From positions 1,861,368 to 1,925,367 of the forward strand of contig NZ_KB235914.1 in NCBI RefSeq assembly GCF_000332175.1: a stretch of DNA of 64,000 nucleotides. Direction: 5' to 3'. Below are positions 45,991 through 54,485 of the stretch, one piece after another (position 1 is the first letter of the stretch; every line of letters starts with the position of its first letter). A program made the translations under genes and the position numbers. The notes beneath the pieces are model-generated. The model was not told the DNA's origin, did no database searches, and saw nothing but the letters and a program-made list of their open reading frames with translations. The DNA comes from Pseudanabaena sp. PCC 6802 (GTDB lineage Bacteria; Cyanobacteriota; Cyanobacteriia; Pseudanabaenales; Pseudanabaenaceae).

Positions 45991-46695
45991 CTAATTCCTC
46001 AATACCAAAATCCCCATCATTCCTCCCGCGATCGCATAGTGAGTAGCCTTGCTAAATCCCGCCGCTAGTGCCAGTTGCTCCTGCTCTTTTCCCACCGGAA
46101 ATTTTGCCAAGCTGGGTGCAATGTACTCGTATTCTTCAGCCATGCCCTTTTGCCTCGCCAGCGGCACCACAATCCGCTCCAGATAAAATTGCTGGAATTG
46201 TGCCATGAGGGCATCATCAGGACGGTGAAAATCAAGGATCGCGGCGATCGCTCCCGACTTTAAGACCCGTTGTAGTTCTGCTAAACATTGGGGAATATCA
46301 ACTACATTTCGTAGACCATAGGCCATCGTTGCCCCATCAAATGTGCGATCGGCAAATTGCAGATCGAGGGCATCACCCTCTTGCCACACAACGCAACTTT
46401 GCAATTGTGGATAAGCAGCTATTTTTTGCGCGGCAATCTCTAACTGAGCGCAGGCAAAATCTACGCCAAACACTCGACCCGCTGGTGCGACACGGCGAGC
46501 TAACACGATCGCCAAGTCGCCGCTACCACAACACAAATCCAAAACGGTTTGCCCTGGCTGAGGATCGATCCACCGCACTGCCATTTTTTTCCAGATCCGG
46601 TGTTGCCCCAGGCTTAACAAACCATTTAAGTCATCGTAAACAGGAGCAATACGTTCAAATATCCGGCGCACGTTCGCTGCAGATTGAGTTGTCAT
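45991..46695 (-). CDS. menG: demethylmenaquinone/demethylphylloquinone methyltransferase
   Basis: A 234-residue SAM-dependent methyltransferase of the UbiE family. It has VRRIFERIAPVYDDLNGLLS, motif I VLDLCCGSGDLA, GVDFACAQL, and MAYGLRNVVDIPQCL. In cyanobacteria this enzyme makes the last step of phylloquinone (photosystem I) or related quinone synthesis. C-terminal YEYIAPSLAKFP is typical. The start is firm. Confidence 0.92.
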   Translation of the reverse strand: MTTQSAANVRRIFERIAPVYDDLNGLLSLGQHRIWKKMAVRWIDPQPGQTVLDLCCGSGDLAIVLARRVAPAGRVFGVDFACAQLEIAAQKIAAYPQLQSCVVWQEGDALDLQFADRTFDGATMAYGLRNVVDIPQCLAELQRVLKSGAIAAILDFHRPDDALMAQFQQFYLERIVVPLARQKGMAEEYEYIAPSLAKFPVGKEQEQLALAAGFSKATHYAIAGGMMGILVLRN

Positions 46696-46815
46696 TATTT
46701 TTGGATCGTTTAACCTTTGCTGACTCTGAACAAGTTTACCGATTAATGCAGGACATCGTAGGGGAATTACAATTAAGCTAGATAATAAGTAAATATGCTA
46801 GAACCACTGTGAAAG

Positions 46816-47472
46816 ATGACACCACCTAGAGGCCGAAGATCCCAACGGAGAGGAAAACAGCCCAGTAATAGGAGTAATTTTTCTAAAAGCTCCCAAGGCT
46901 TAATGCACCAGGCGGGCAAAACCTGGAATATTGTGGTTGAAAAAATCCGCCTCACTGCTTCTCACCTGCAGCCAGCAAAATCCACTGAGGGATCGCCAAG
47001 ATCTTGGCTAACACTGCCCCAACTACCATTATTCATAGCTGGTGGTATTACTCTATTAGTAACGATTGTTTTTGGCTCTGCCCTCACCAACCAGGGATTT
47101 ATCTTTAGCTCCTCTGAGATCGGCGATCGCAACTGTCAAACTAAGCTAAATGGCAAGTGGCAGACTAACTGGGGCAACATGTCTTTCCAAGAAGAAGGTG
47201 GCTCGGCCAAAGTTAAGGGTAAATACGAATATCAAAATCTCGACCGAGGCAAGGTCAAGGGGGAAATTACAGGAACACTGAACGCGGATGTCCTTAACTT
47301 TGATTGGCAAGAAACTACTGGTAAAAATCAAGCTAAGCAACAGGGGAAGGGGAGTTTACTATTTCGCAACAATTGCAAAGACTTTTTCGGCAGTTATGGC
47401 CTCAACAATAACGATACAGGTTTAGGTAATTGGCGAGGCACGGTTTTGCAGGTTACCCCCATAGGAAAGTAG
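46816..47472 (+). CDS. single-pass membrane protein with a C-terminal beta domain
   Basis: A 218-residue protein. A basic cytoplasmic N-terminus (PPRGRRSQRRGKQPSNRS) is followed by one membrane helix (LFIAGGITLLVTIVFGSALT, about 70-92) and an exported domain. The domain has GKWQTNWGNMSFQEEGGSAK, VKGKYEYQ, GEITGTLNADVLNFDWQE and GSLLF, a lipocalin-like W-G repeat pattern also seen in other secreted cyanobacterial proteins. No function is known. It is divergent from menG. Confidence 0.65.
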   Translation: MTPPRGRRSQRRGKQPSNRSNFSKSSQGLMHQAGKTWNIVVEKIRLTASHLQPAKSTEGSPRSWLTLPQLPLFIAGGITLLVTIVFGSALTNQGFIFSSSEIGDRNCQTKLNGKWQTNWGNMSFQEEGGSAKVKGKYEYQNLDRGKVKGEITGTLNADVLNFDWQETTGKNQAKQQGKGSLLFRNNCKDFFGSYGLNNNDTGLGNWRGTVLQVTPIGK

Positions 47473-47533
47473 CGATCGCTGACAGCCAGGTTTCAACAGC
47501 ATGACAAAAAATTCTTGCTGTAAGTTTTTCATT

Positions 47534-47680
47534 TATAGCTACAGCCAATAGGCTTAGGACGGGGTGCAGGGGTTCCACACGGCAGTGGCTCTAGCGGGGA
47601 ACCCCCAAGACCGCCCTGCCTCCCCTGCGTGGGGCGCAGCCCCCACACCCCCTGTCCTAACAGATCTGTCTACGGCTATA
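47534..47680. repeat. palindromic interspersed repeat, family B copy 3, with 44-bp insert
   Basis: 147 bp, inverted relative to copies 1 and 2 (TATAGCTACAGCCAATAGGC first, ACGGCTATA last). The insert (about 47579-47622) is the complement of that in family A copies 4 and 6 and sits at the same AGGGG / TGGAACCCC junction. A family A copy follows directly. Confidence 0.85.
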
Positions 47681-47682
47681 TA

Positions 47683-47795
47683 TATAGCGTTTTTCAATTG
47701 AGAACAGGTTTTATTGACGGGGTGAAGGGGTAGAACCCCTTCTTGGGGGCAACGCCCCCAAACCCCCTTCTCGTTTTCATCTGAAAACTGCTATA
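47683..47795. repeat. palindromic interspersed repeat, family A copy 5
   Basis: 113 bp between TATAGCGTTTTTCAATTGAG and AAAACTGCTATA, without the insert. It abuts family B copy 3, separated by a TATA junction, so two elements are arranged end to end. Confidence 0.85.
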
Positions 47796-47894
47796 GCCAT
47801 ACTAGCAGTCCTCGCAGGCGGACTTTGCTCGTATAGCCGCGACTTTCAATCGCCAGTCAATATTAGGGATAATTAACGTGGATTTGATGTGAGA

Positions 47895-48398
47895 CTAACT
47901 ACCCAAAGATGCCGTACCAAAAGTGGCATTAAATTGCTTGCACCAAATCGCTACAGAATGAAAATCAGACACCTGGACATTACTGGGAATTTCGTATTTT
48001 TGGGAGCCATTCGTACTCTGGAGGGGGCTGATATTGATGTAGTCCCCTTCTTTAATGCTATAGGTAGGGGGCTTAGTTTCTTTGAGTAAATCCCTAGACC
48101 GATGCAAAACCACCACTAAATCTGGACCTTTATCAGTTTTAAATGACCGATCGAACTCAATAAAGTTTTTGCCATTCTCAGTTACAATTCTTACCTTCCC
48201 TTCCGTAGGAACCTCGGCTTTAACAAAACTGCCAGAGCGATCGGAAGCATTGGTAGCTGTTGGAGTTGTTTTACTAACTTCATTAGGATTACTGGTGTTG
48301 GGGTTGTTGGGGTTATTAGCGCTATTATTTGAAGGTGTAGGCGTACAGCTAGCTAGTAGAAGTATGAGTGCCGTCGATGCCAAATTTTGAAATTTCAT
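47895..48398 (-). CDS. DM13-domain lipoprotein
   Basis: A 167-residue lipoprotein (lipobox LLLASC, Cys18) with an Asn/Pro-rich spacer (about 22-45) and a C-terminal DM13 domain: GSFVKAEVPTEGKVRIV, GPDLVVVLHRSRDLL, YEIPSNVQVSDFHSVAIWCK, FNATFGTASL. The conserved Cys in AIWC is kept. DM13 domains are proposed to have redox or electron-transfer roles outside the cytoplasm. It stands alone. Confidence 0.85.
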   Translation of the reverse strand: MKFQNLASTALILLLASCTPTPSNNSANNPNNPNTSNPNEVSKTTPTATNASDRSGSFVKAEVPTEGKVRIVTENGKNFIEFDRSFKTDKGPDLVVVLHRSRDLLKETKPPTYSIKEGDYINISPLQSTNGSQKYEIPSNVQVSDFHSVAIWCKQFNATFGTASLGS

Positions 48399-48755
48399 AG
48401 TTTACTGTCCCGGAATTGATAACTATATCTCACACAGAAATATACGAATGAGTCGGTTAACTAGTTTTGATTCAAAGATACGCCAGTTTGACAGACCTCA
48501 CCCCCAACACCTCTCCTCGAAGGAGATGGGAGCAAAACCCCTATCCTACTGTTATTCTCCCTTGACTAAAAGGCGAGGGAAGTAGGGGCATTTACAGGGT
48601 TCGTCGAACTCACGTTAAAGATACTTAATACTTATACTTATTTACTGTGTCTCAAGGCCACGATCGCGATCGCAGGTATCAGGCGATCGCGATCGCTAAA
48701 ATTAGTAACATATAATCAACTATACATTTGAACTTAGACACCTATTTCAGCCATT
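48399..48755. other. intergenic region with HIP1 clusters
   Basis: 357 bp between divergent genes. It contains a degenerate copy of a common cyanobacterial phrase (CCTCACCCCCAACACCTCTC), and two GCGATCGCGATCGC-type double HIP1 motifs around 48662-48697. No gene was recognised. Confidence 0.5.
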
Positions 48756-49802
48756 ATGACTACACGATCCCAGGTGCCTGTGACTGTTTTAACCGGGTTT
48801 CTCGGTGCAGGTAAAACCACGTTACTCAATCATATTCTCACTGCCGAGCATGGCAAGAAAGTGGCGGTGATTGTAAATGAGTTCGGCGAGATCGGGATCG
48901 ACCAGCAATTAGTTATAAATGCTGACGAAGAAATCTTTGAAATGAATAACGGCTGTATTTGCTGCACCGTGCGCGGCGACCTCATCCGCATCATTGGTAA
49001 CCTCATGCGCCGTCGCCAAAAGTTCGACCATCTCCTGATTGAAACTACCGGGCTTGCCGACCCCGGCCCCGTAATTCAAACCTTCTTTGTGGATGAGGAT
49101 ATTCAGGCACAAATGAATCTGGATGCGGTGGTGACTGTGGTTGATGCCAAGCATATTAGCCAGCATTGGGGCGATCGCGAAGCCCTGGAACAAATTGCCT
49201 TTGCCGATGCGATCTTGCTTAACAAAACCGATCTGGTGAGCGAGGCAGAGCTAAAAGCCCTGGAGTCCAAAATTAGGTCGATGAACGCGATCGCTAAGAT
49301 TTACCGCACCCAACTGCGGCAACCGGATGAAGCTCAGATTAAGGCCGTACTCGATGTCGGCGGCTTTGACTTGGAACGCATTCTAGCCATCGAGCCGCAT
49401 TTCCTTGGAGATCGACACGATCGCGAGCACAACCATGAGCACAACCACGACCACGACCATGAGCACGACCACGACCACGGGCATGGCGAGCACGAACACG
49501 ACCAATCGATTACTTCAGTTGGTATTGCTGTAGATGGAACTGTCGATCCGCAACGGCTCCACGATTGGATGGGAGGACTGCTGCAAACTCAAGGCCCGGA
49601 TATCTTTCGGATGAAGGGAATACTTAACATAGATGGAGAGAGCGATCGCTTTGTATTCCAAGGCGTACATATGATCTTCGACGGTATCCGCGATCGACCT
49701 TGGAAGAGCGACGAATCGCGTCGCAATCAATTAGTTTTCATTGGACGCAATCTAGATGCTGAAAAGCTAAAGCGGGATTTTCATGCCTGCCTAGTCCGAT
49801 AA
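48756..49802 (+). CDS. CobW/COG0523 GTPase with His-rich metal-binding stretch
   Basis: A 348-residue G3E GTPase: Walker A GFLGAGKTTLLNHIL, the CxCC metal motif in NNGCICCTVRGDL, ETTGLADPGPV, and NKTD for guanine binding. A stretch of roughly 30 residues near 222-250 alternates His with Asp, Glu and Gly, typical of zinc-loaded metallochaperones. The C-terminal CobW_C domain is intact. The CxCC motif argues for a Zn chaperone (ZNG1/YeiR type) rather than cobalamin synthesis. Confidence 0.9.
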   Translation: MTTRSQVPVTVLTGFLGAGKTTLLNHILTAEHGKKVAVIVNEFGEIGIDQQLVINADEEIFEMNNGCICCTVRGDLIRIIGNLMRRRQKFDHLLIETTGLADPGPVIQTFFVDEDIQAQMNLDAVVTVVDAKHISQHWGDREALEQIAFADAILLNKTDLVSEAELKALESKIRSMNAIAKIYRTQLRQPDEAQIKAVLDVGGFDLERILAIEPHFLGDRHDREHNHEHNHDHDHEHDHDHGHGEHEHDQSITSVGIAVDGTVDPQRLHDWMGGLLQTQGPDIFRMKGILNIDGESDRFVFQGVHMIFDGIRDRPWKSDESRRNQLVFIGRNLDAEKLKRDFHACLVR

Positions 49803-49811
49803 TCCACCCTC

Positions 49812-49838
49812 AAACCTCCCCTCCCAAGGGGGAGGTTT
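49812..49838 (+). terminator. hairpin after the CobW-like gene
   Basis: AAACCTCCCC (49812-49821) pairs with GGGGAGGTTT (49829-49838) around a short loop, 10 bp after the stop codon. A weak T-run follows. The same sequence pattern is common between cyanobacterial genes. Confidence 0.55.
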
Positions 49839-49899
49839 GGGGAGATTGTCATTCTGCAAATGAGAGACATCTTCTAAGGGAGCAGTTTTCATCTTATTA

Positions 49900-51383
49900 C
49901 TGGAGTTTAGACTAAAAAGTGGTAAAAAGCAGCCAGCCATTGCAGACTGACCGCTTGATGATGGAAGCTGAAAAGACTATAAAATCAACAGCTTCATCAT
50001 GATTAGTTTGGATAAACTTGAGCAATTTCGCAAGTACACGTACGAAATTATAGGGAACGGGAGAGATGCGCTGTTCGACTTGATGGATGCGGTACTGACG
50101 AGTCGGAGTGTTTCATCGTTTGTGGAACTTTCGTTAAGCCCATTATTTCGGAGGGAGTGGTCGAGTATCTATGAAGCACTGCAAGATAGTCATCCTCCAC
50201 GTGAAGACTTGATGAAGCAATACATACAGCAAATGCCGGCAGCAGAGGTGACGATATTGGCGGGCGACCATACAGCCTGGTCGCGTCCCTATGCGGTGAC
50301 ATTACAAGAACGCACCTACGAACATCAACCTCAACCGGGAGTAGGAAGCAAACCTGTTACGGTGGGGCAAGGATACAGCACAATTGCCTGGATTCCAGAG
50401 TCAGAAGGGAGTTTTGCCTTACCGTTGCGGCATGAGCGGATCACCAGTTTCGAGAACCCGATTCAGAAAGCCGCTAGTCAGTTACGCTTGGTTTGTGCGG
50501 AAATTCCTGGGACTGTGCTTTTCCTGGGGGATGGCGAGTATGGGTGCGCACCATTTTTGCAGCAAACAGCAGACATCCCGTGTATCAAGCTGCTCAGGCT
50601 ACGCCCCAACCGGGTTCTGTATCATGCCCCAAAGGATTACGAGGGGCATGGGCGACCCCATAAGCATGGAGAGAAATTTAGCCTCAAAGACTCTGACACT
50701 TGGTCTATTCCCCAAGCAGACATCACAATTGCAGAGCCTAAACTGGGACGATTGCAAATTCGTCGATGGCCAAACCTGCACTTAAAGCAAGCCGCAGACC
50801 ATCCCTTTACACTCATTCTGGTCGAACGTCTTGATATGCCTGAATCGAAACCCCTGTGGTTGATTTGGGTCGCTAAAGACGAGCCAATCTTGAGTGAGGT
50901 ATGGCAAAAATATCTGCGCAGATTTGCCATTGAGCATTGGTATCGCTTGGTGCGTCAACGTCTCCATTGGACAATCCCTCAGCTTTCTACCCCTGCTCAG
51001 ATGGAGACTTGGTCGGACTTGATGCCTTTACTTACTTGGCAATTGTGGCTCGCTCGTGAACTTGTCCAAGACTCTCCTCTGCCTTGGCAGAAACCGATGA
51101 CTAAATTGTCTCCTGGTCGAGTTGCAAATGCTTTTGCTTTAGTTTTGGTCAGGATTGGCTCTCCTTCCCCTGACCCTAAACCTCGCGGTAAGTCTCCAGG
51201 TTGGCCTCTTGGGAAAAAACGAACCCAACGGATTCGTTATCCTACTGTCAAAAAACGCTATGCCAAGCCCCTCAAAAAAGCTTCCGCTGCAACTGCTTAG
51301 CTCAACTTCTTCCCTTTTATCCTCTCTCTCGCTAGTTTCTATCTAGCGAGATGCTTCTTGTTGCCTTTTAGTCTAAACTCCAG
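49900..51383 (+). mobile_element. complete insertion sequence, 1,484 bp, copy 2
   Basis: Identical in length and terminal repeats to the element at 11430-12913, but inverted. TTATTA flanks it on both sides (49894-49899, 51384-51389), or TATT if the terminal A belongs to the IS. It lies between the CobW-like gene and the Tyr/His-rich exported protein gene, and the right-hand duplication contains that gene's stop codon. Confidence 0.9.
49999..51300 (+). CDS. DDE transposase of the 1,484-bp IS, copy 2
   Basis: A 433-residue protein identical throughout to the copy at 11513-12814, with the same DDE candidates (LAGDHTAWSRP, FLGDGEYG, FAIEHWYRLVR). A CTCGCTAG/CTAGCGAG hairpin follows the gene inside the element. 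It looks functional. Confidence 0.88.
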   Translation: MISLDKLEQFRKYTYEIIGNGRDALFDLMDAVLTSRSVSSFVELSLSPLFRREWSSIYEALQDSHPPREDLMKQYIQQMPAAEVTILAGDHTAWSRPYAVTLQERTYEHQPQPGVGSKPVTVGQGYSTIAWIPESEGSFALPLRHERITSFENPIQKAASQLRLVCAEIPGTVLFLGDGEYGCAPFLQQTADIPCIKLLRLRPNRVLYHAPKDYEGHGRPHKHGEKFSLKDSDTWSIPQADITIAEPKLGRLQIRRWPNLHLKQAADHPFTLILVERLDMPESKPLWLIWVAKDEPILSEVWQKYLRRFAIEHWYRLVRQRLHWTIPQLSTPAQMETWSDLMPLLTWQLWLARELVQDSPLPWQKPMTKLSPGRVANAFALVLVRIGSPSPDPKPRGKSPGWPLGKKRTQRIRYPTVKKRYAKPLKKASAATA

Positions 51384-51386
51384 TTA

Positions 51387-51716
51387 TTAGTCCCAACGGG
51401 AATGATGCTTTTTGTAGTGATGATTATCATGGTAGCGATAATCCCACTTGTCATAACGGTTATATCTTTCTTCGTAGCGGGACTGATAGTAATCGGCACA
51501 ACGGTAGTCATGACGATATTCCCAACGATTGCAGTAGGTATAATCTGGGCTATGCTTGTCGTAGCGAATAGAGCTATGCTCGTAACTGTTATACTCATTT
51601 GCCTGAGCGGGAACGGTAACTGCACCATAGGCAGCTAGAGAGATGGGTACGGCAGCTAACCAGCTTAGTTTCTGAAGGGAAATATGTTGAGAAATGTTTT
51701 TAACGATCGCAGACAT
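51387..51716 (-). CDS. small exported Tyr/His/Arg-rich protein
   Basis: A 109-residue protein with an N-terminal signal sequence (LSWLAAVPISLAAYGAVTV, cleavage near AQA-NEY). The mature part is dominated by Tyr, His, Arg and Asp (YRHDYRCADYYQSRYEERYN, HDNHHYKKHH) with two Cys. Such composition suggests metal or heme binding or an unstructured surface protein; no family is recognised. The second IS copy is inserted at its stop codon, and the duplicated target keeps the TAA, so the protein is unchanged. Confidence 0.6.
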   Translation of the reverse strand: MSAIVKNISQHISLQKLSWLAAVPISLAAYGAVTVPAQANEYNSYEHSSIRYDKHSPDYTYCNRWEYRHDYRCADYYQSRYEERYNRYDKWDYRYHDNHHYKKHHSRWD

Positions 51717-51867
51717 AATTCAGTTCTCCTTGTAATGCGGATCTTGTTTCGATCCTTTGCTTGACTGCAATCATCATCGCCGAGATACCAGTGAAAGCTT
51801 GCGATCGCGATCGCTAAGATCGTGCGATCTTACAAAGCATAAGCCGCGATCGCGATCGCAAACCAGA

Positions 51868-51895
51868 CTATAGGCTTAGGACGGGGTGCAGCTAT
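51868..51895. repeat. short family B remnant
   Basis: CTATAGGCTTAGGACGGGGT followed by GCAGCTATA matches one arm of family B and then jumps to a TATA end. It looks like an internally deleted copy of only about 28 bp. Confidence 0.5.
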
Positions 51896-51942
51896 AAATT
51901 ACGATGAAGGTTTTATGGTGTTTAGCAATTAGCTGTAAGAAT

Positions 51943-53418
51943 TTAGATTTCTGGGTCTGCGTTCGCAAATAGGCCGTGAAATTCCAGTGGGATGTGATGG
52001 GGTAAATAAGCACGACCTAGCTCTTTAAAAGAGCTGGCATCGAGAACTAACAGAAACGATCGCTGTCTCACTGCATCCAGAACTACACTAAGAATCGCTC
52101 CATCATCCTCATCTTTAGCATTGGGAGCAGCGACGAAGATGGGTTCGCCTGGATAGGTATTTGGATCAAACCATCCCTTTGTATTGCGATTATGTACGTC
52201 AATCTTGAGGAGTTGACCGACTAGAGTCGGCCAGTCGCGGTTGTGGCTCACGGCATAAGCGTAGCGATAATGCCTCGAACTGCAACGAGCATGGTTGATG
52301 CAAACCATTTCAATCTTACGATCTGACAACAACTCATAGTCTACGTCGCTAGAGTGGACGGGCTTATGAAGAGGTAAATGATAACGTCGATATTCTGCTA
52401 AGGGATGATCCTCCGATCTAGTCGCGTTGCGCAACAGGTTAAGGTAGGATTTGTACATTAGATCCGGGCGATCGGAAGCAGCGATGTCGATTAGAATCTC
52501 ATCACCCTGCTCGTAAGCGTTAATGTGATGGAATGCGAAAAATGCTTTGCTTGTGAAACGGACAACCTGTTTGCCTGTTCGCTTGTCGATAACTAGAAAA
52601 TTAGTGCCGCGTTGCGGTTCCCAACTCAAGCAGTGCATGGGTGCCTTACCGCTTAAGATAGCTTTCATGGATTTAATTATGAGGGGGAACTCCACCAGGA
52701 TGATGAAGTTCTCTGTCAAGGCAAAGCTATGCATGTAGCACGGGTCGCGCACCGGAATTCTAGCAATTAGTTCGCGTCGATCGCTCGTTGCTTTAATGCG
52801 ATAGAGATTGTAGGTATTGATGGGGCCAAAGCAAGTTAGGTAGTTGATGTATTCCTGATTCTGATAATCATATTGGGGATGTCCGCAGGAGAGATGCCCA
52901 AACAGGCGATCGCTAAAATAAAAAGCCCCTTGAGTTTCCAGCGAGATCGGATCGAAAATCGTCGGTACGGGTTGCTCGGTTAGAGCCAAAAACTTCCCAT
53001 CTAGATGCATGAAACTGACATTGGTGTTATAGGTCTGACCCGTTCGATAGCCGATCGCGTCCAAAGTCATTCTGAGAATGCGATTGGCGAGGGAGGTGGG
53101 TTGAACTGTTTCAAAGCCAGAACTGAGCTGCCCGGTAGACATCATTTGGATGTAAGGGGAAGTACGCAAAAAACGATTGCGGTAGGCAACCCGACCTTTA
53201 TGGAAAGCATAGCGATGTACCATAGCTAGACCGTCGAACCAGTGATTGTAACTAACCCGACCAATATCGAACTTAGCGGAGCCATTGCGGTACAGACAGC
53301 CATGCAGCCAGTGAGGAATTTCTCCTTCCACAGGCAAATTATCAATTTCGACCTCGGAGTTGAGACTGGTAAATGCTAGCTCTACGCCAGTTCGTGTAAC
53401 AGTAATTGGAACAACCAT
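51943..53418 (-). CDS. carotenoid cleavage oxygenase (RPE65/CCD family)
   Basis: A 491-residue protein from ATG 53418 (MVVPITVTRTGVELAFTSLN). The frame is open for 67 more codons upstream, but those read through a family A repeat and should not be counted. Four Fe-ligand histidines are in GHPQYDYQNQ, HSFALTENF, FAFHHINAYEQGD and PLEFHGLF. GCLYRNGSAKFDI near the N-terminus is typical. It cleaves carotenoid or apocarotenoid double bonds; the closest biochemical type (apocarotenoid 15,15'-oxygenase or other) is not decidable. Confidence 0.88.
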   Translation of the reverse strand: MVVPITVTRTGVELAFTSLNSEVEIDNLPVEGEIPHWLHGCLYRNGSAKFDIGRVSYNHWFDGLAMVHRYAFHKGRVAYRNRFLRTSPYIQMMSTGQLSSGFETVQPTSLANRILRMTLDAIGYRTGQTYNTNVSFMHLDGKFLALTEQPVPTIFDPISLETQGAFYFSDRLFGHLSCGHPQYDYQNQEYINYLTCFGPINTYNLYRIKATSDRRELIARIPVRDPCYMHSFALTENFIILVEFPLIIKSMKAILSGKAPMHCLSWEPQRGTNFLVIDKRTGKQVVRFTSKAFFAFHHINAYEQGDEILIDIAASDRPDLMYKSYLNLLRNATRSEDHPLAEYRRYHLPLHKPVHSSDVDYELLSDRKIEMVCINHARCSSRHYRYAYAVSHNRDWPTLVGQLLKIDVHNRNTKGWFDPNTYPGEPIFVAAPNAKDEDDGAILSVVLDAVRQRSFLLVLDASSFKELGRAYLPHHIPLEFHGLFANADPEI

Positions 53419-53478
53419 ATAGATAAACTTCCTATCTATGCTTTGCGGGCTTGGGCAAGCCGACTGTAATTTTCGAGA

Positions 53479-53634
53479 TATAGCGGTTTTCAGATGAAAA
53501 CGAGAAGGGGGTTTGGGGGCGTTGCCCCAAGAAGGGGAGGCAGGGCGGTCTTGGGGGTTCCCCGCTAGAGCCACTGCCGTGTGGAACCCCTTCACCCTGT
53601 CAATAAAACCTGCTCTCAAGTGAAAACCGCTATA
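53479..53634. repeat. palindromic interspersed repeat, family A copy 6, with 44-bp insert
   Basis: 156 bp between TATAGCGGTTTTCAGATG and AAAACCGCTATA. The insert occupies about 53538-53581 (AGGCAGGGCGGTCTTGGG to CCACTGCCGTG). It lies directly upstream of the carotenoid oxygenase and extends that reading frame artificially. Confidence 0.85.
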
Positions 53635-53659
53635 AAACTCTGGGGATACTTTTTTAGAA

Positions 53660-54481
53660 CTATCTAACCAACGAGCTGTTTGACATCAGTACTTCCGGTA
53701 CGTGCAGGTTTCCCTTAGTTGATGTAATGGGGTTACCAATCTCTCGAAGCTCTCTCTTTAGCTTGTCGGGACATTCTTTTTGAATTTGTGCGAGTGACTC
53801 GGGCCAGCGAGTGCGATGAATAAAAGCGGCACCATCAGGTCGCCAGGCTGCTTCAAATATCATCCCACTCTTAATGGTTTGTGTTTGAATCCCCAGTATG
53901 TCATAGACATCAATTGGGGTTCCCTCCTTTGTATGCGGTTTGCCATTGCCGCAATAATCGGCACGAGCCATGCGCGTACAAGCTTGATGGAAGTCTTGTA
54001 AAGATCTACCTCGTACCGTCTTCCAGGGTTTATATCCCCACCTCACACATTTAGCTAAAACGCCACTCGTACATGCGAATGTAATTTCTTTACTATTAAT
54101 GTGCTTGCCCGTCCGATCCCAATGGCCTGCTAAGGGAATTACTTTAGCCATGTTGTTTCGGTCTGGCTGGCACAGGTTGTGCCATGTCGAGTCAGATGGG
54201 TTTTGGTAGAGGAGCGTGTAGAGGTAGGTTTCTCGCTCTGGATCGGCTGGATCGAGTTCGACATTACTAATTTTTAGTCTTAGTGGTTTTCCGCGATCGC
54301 TGACAATATTGAGGATAGTCCCCTCTAAATCGCTCCCTTTAATGCTCGAAGTAGGTTGAATAGATGCTGGGAAATGTCTGCCAAAGTTCAAATTAAGTGT
54401 TTGACAAAGCCATTGCACCATTTGGACAGTCGCAACCCAGCAAACACTCCCAAGTACGAGCAACAGAATTTGTTTGCGCAT
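53660..54481 (-). CDS. ADYC-domain protein, membrane-anchored or secreted
   Basis: A 273-residue protein with one N-terminal hydrophobic segment (LLLVLGSVCWVATVQMV). The C-terminal half has the ADYC family blocks: ITFACTSGVLAKCVRWGYKP, then HQACTRMARADYCGNG with the ADYC tetrad at 174-177, and HTKEGTPIDVYDILGI. Several Cys are conserved and could form disulfides outside the cytoplasm. The ADYC family is best known from myxobacteria; its function is unknown. It follows the Asn-Gly repeat gene by 4 bp, so the two form an operon. Confidence 0.8.
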   Translation of the reverse strand: MRKQILLLVLGSVCWVATVQMVQWLCQTLNLNFGRHFPASIQPTSSIKGSDLEGTILNIVSDRGKPLRLKISNVELDPADPERETYLYTLLYQNPSDSTWHNLCQPDRNNMAKVIPLAGHWDRTGKHINSKEITFACTSGVLAKCVRWGYKPWKTVRGRSLQDFHQACTRMARADYCGNGKPHTKEGTPIDVYDILGIQTQTIKSGMIFEAAWRPDGAAFIHRTRWPESLAQIQKECPDKLKRELREIGNPITSTKGNLHVPEVLMSNSSLVR

Positions 54482-54485
54482 GATG

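Noticed and set aside
48662-48697. Double HIP1 motifs as a replication-origin or regulatory cluster
   Set aside because: HIP1 is dense throughout this genome, and similar doublets occur at 51811-51862 without any associated feature.
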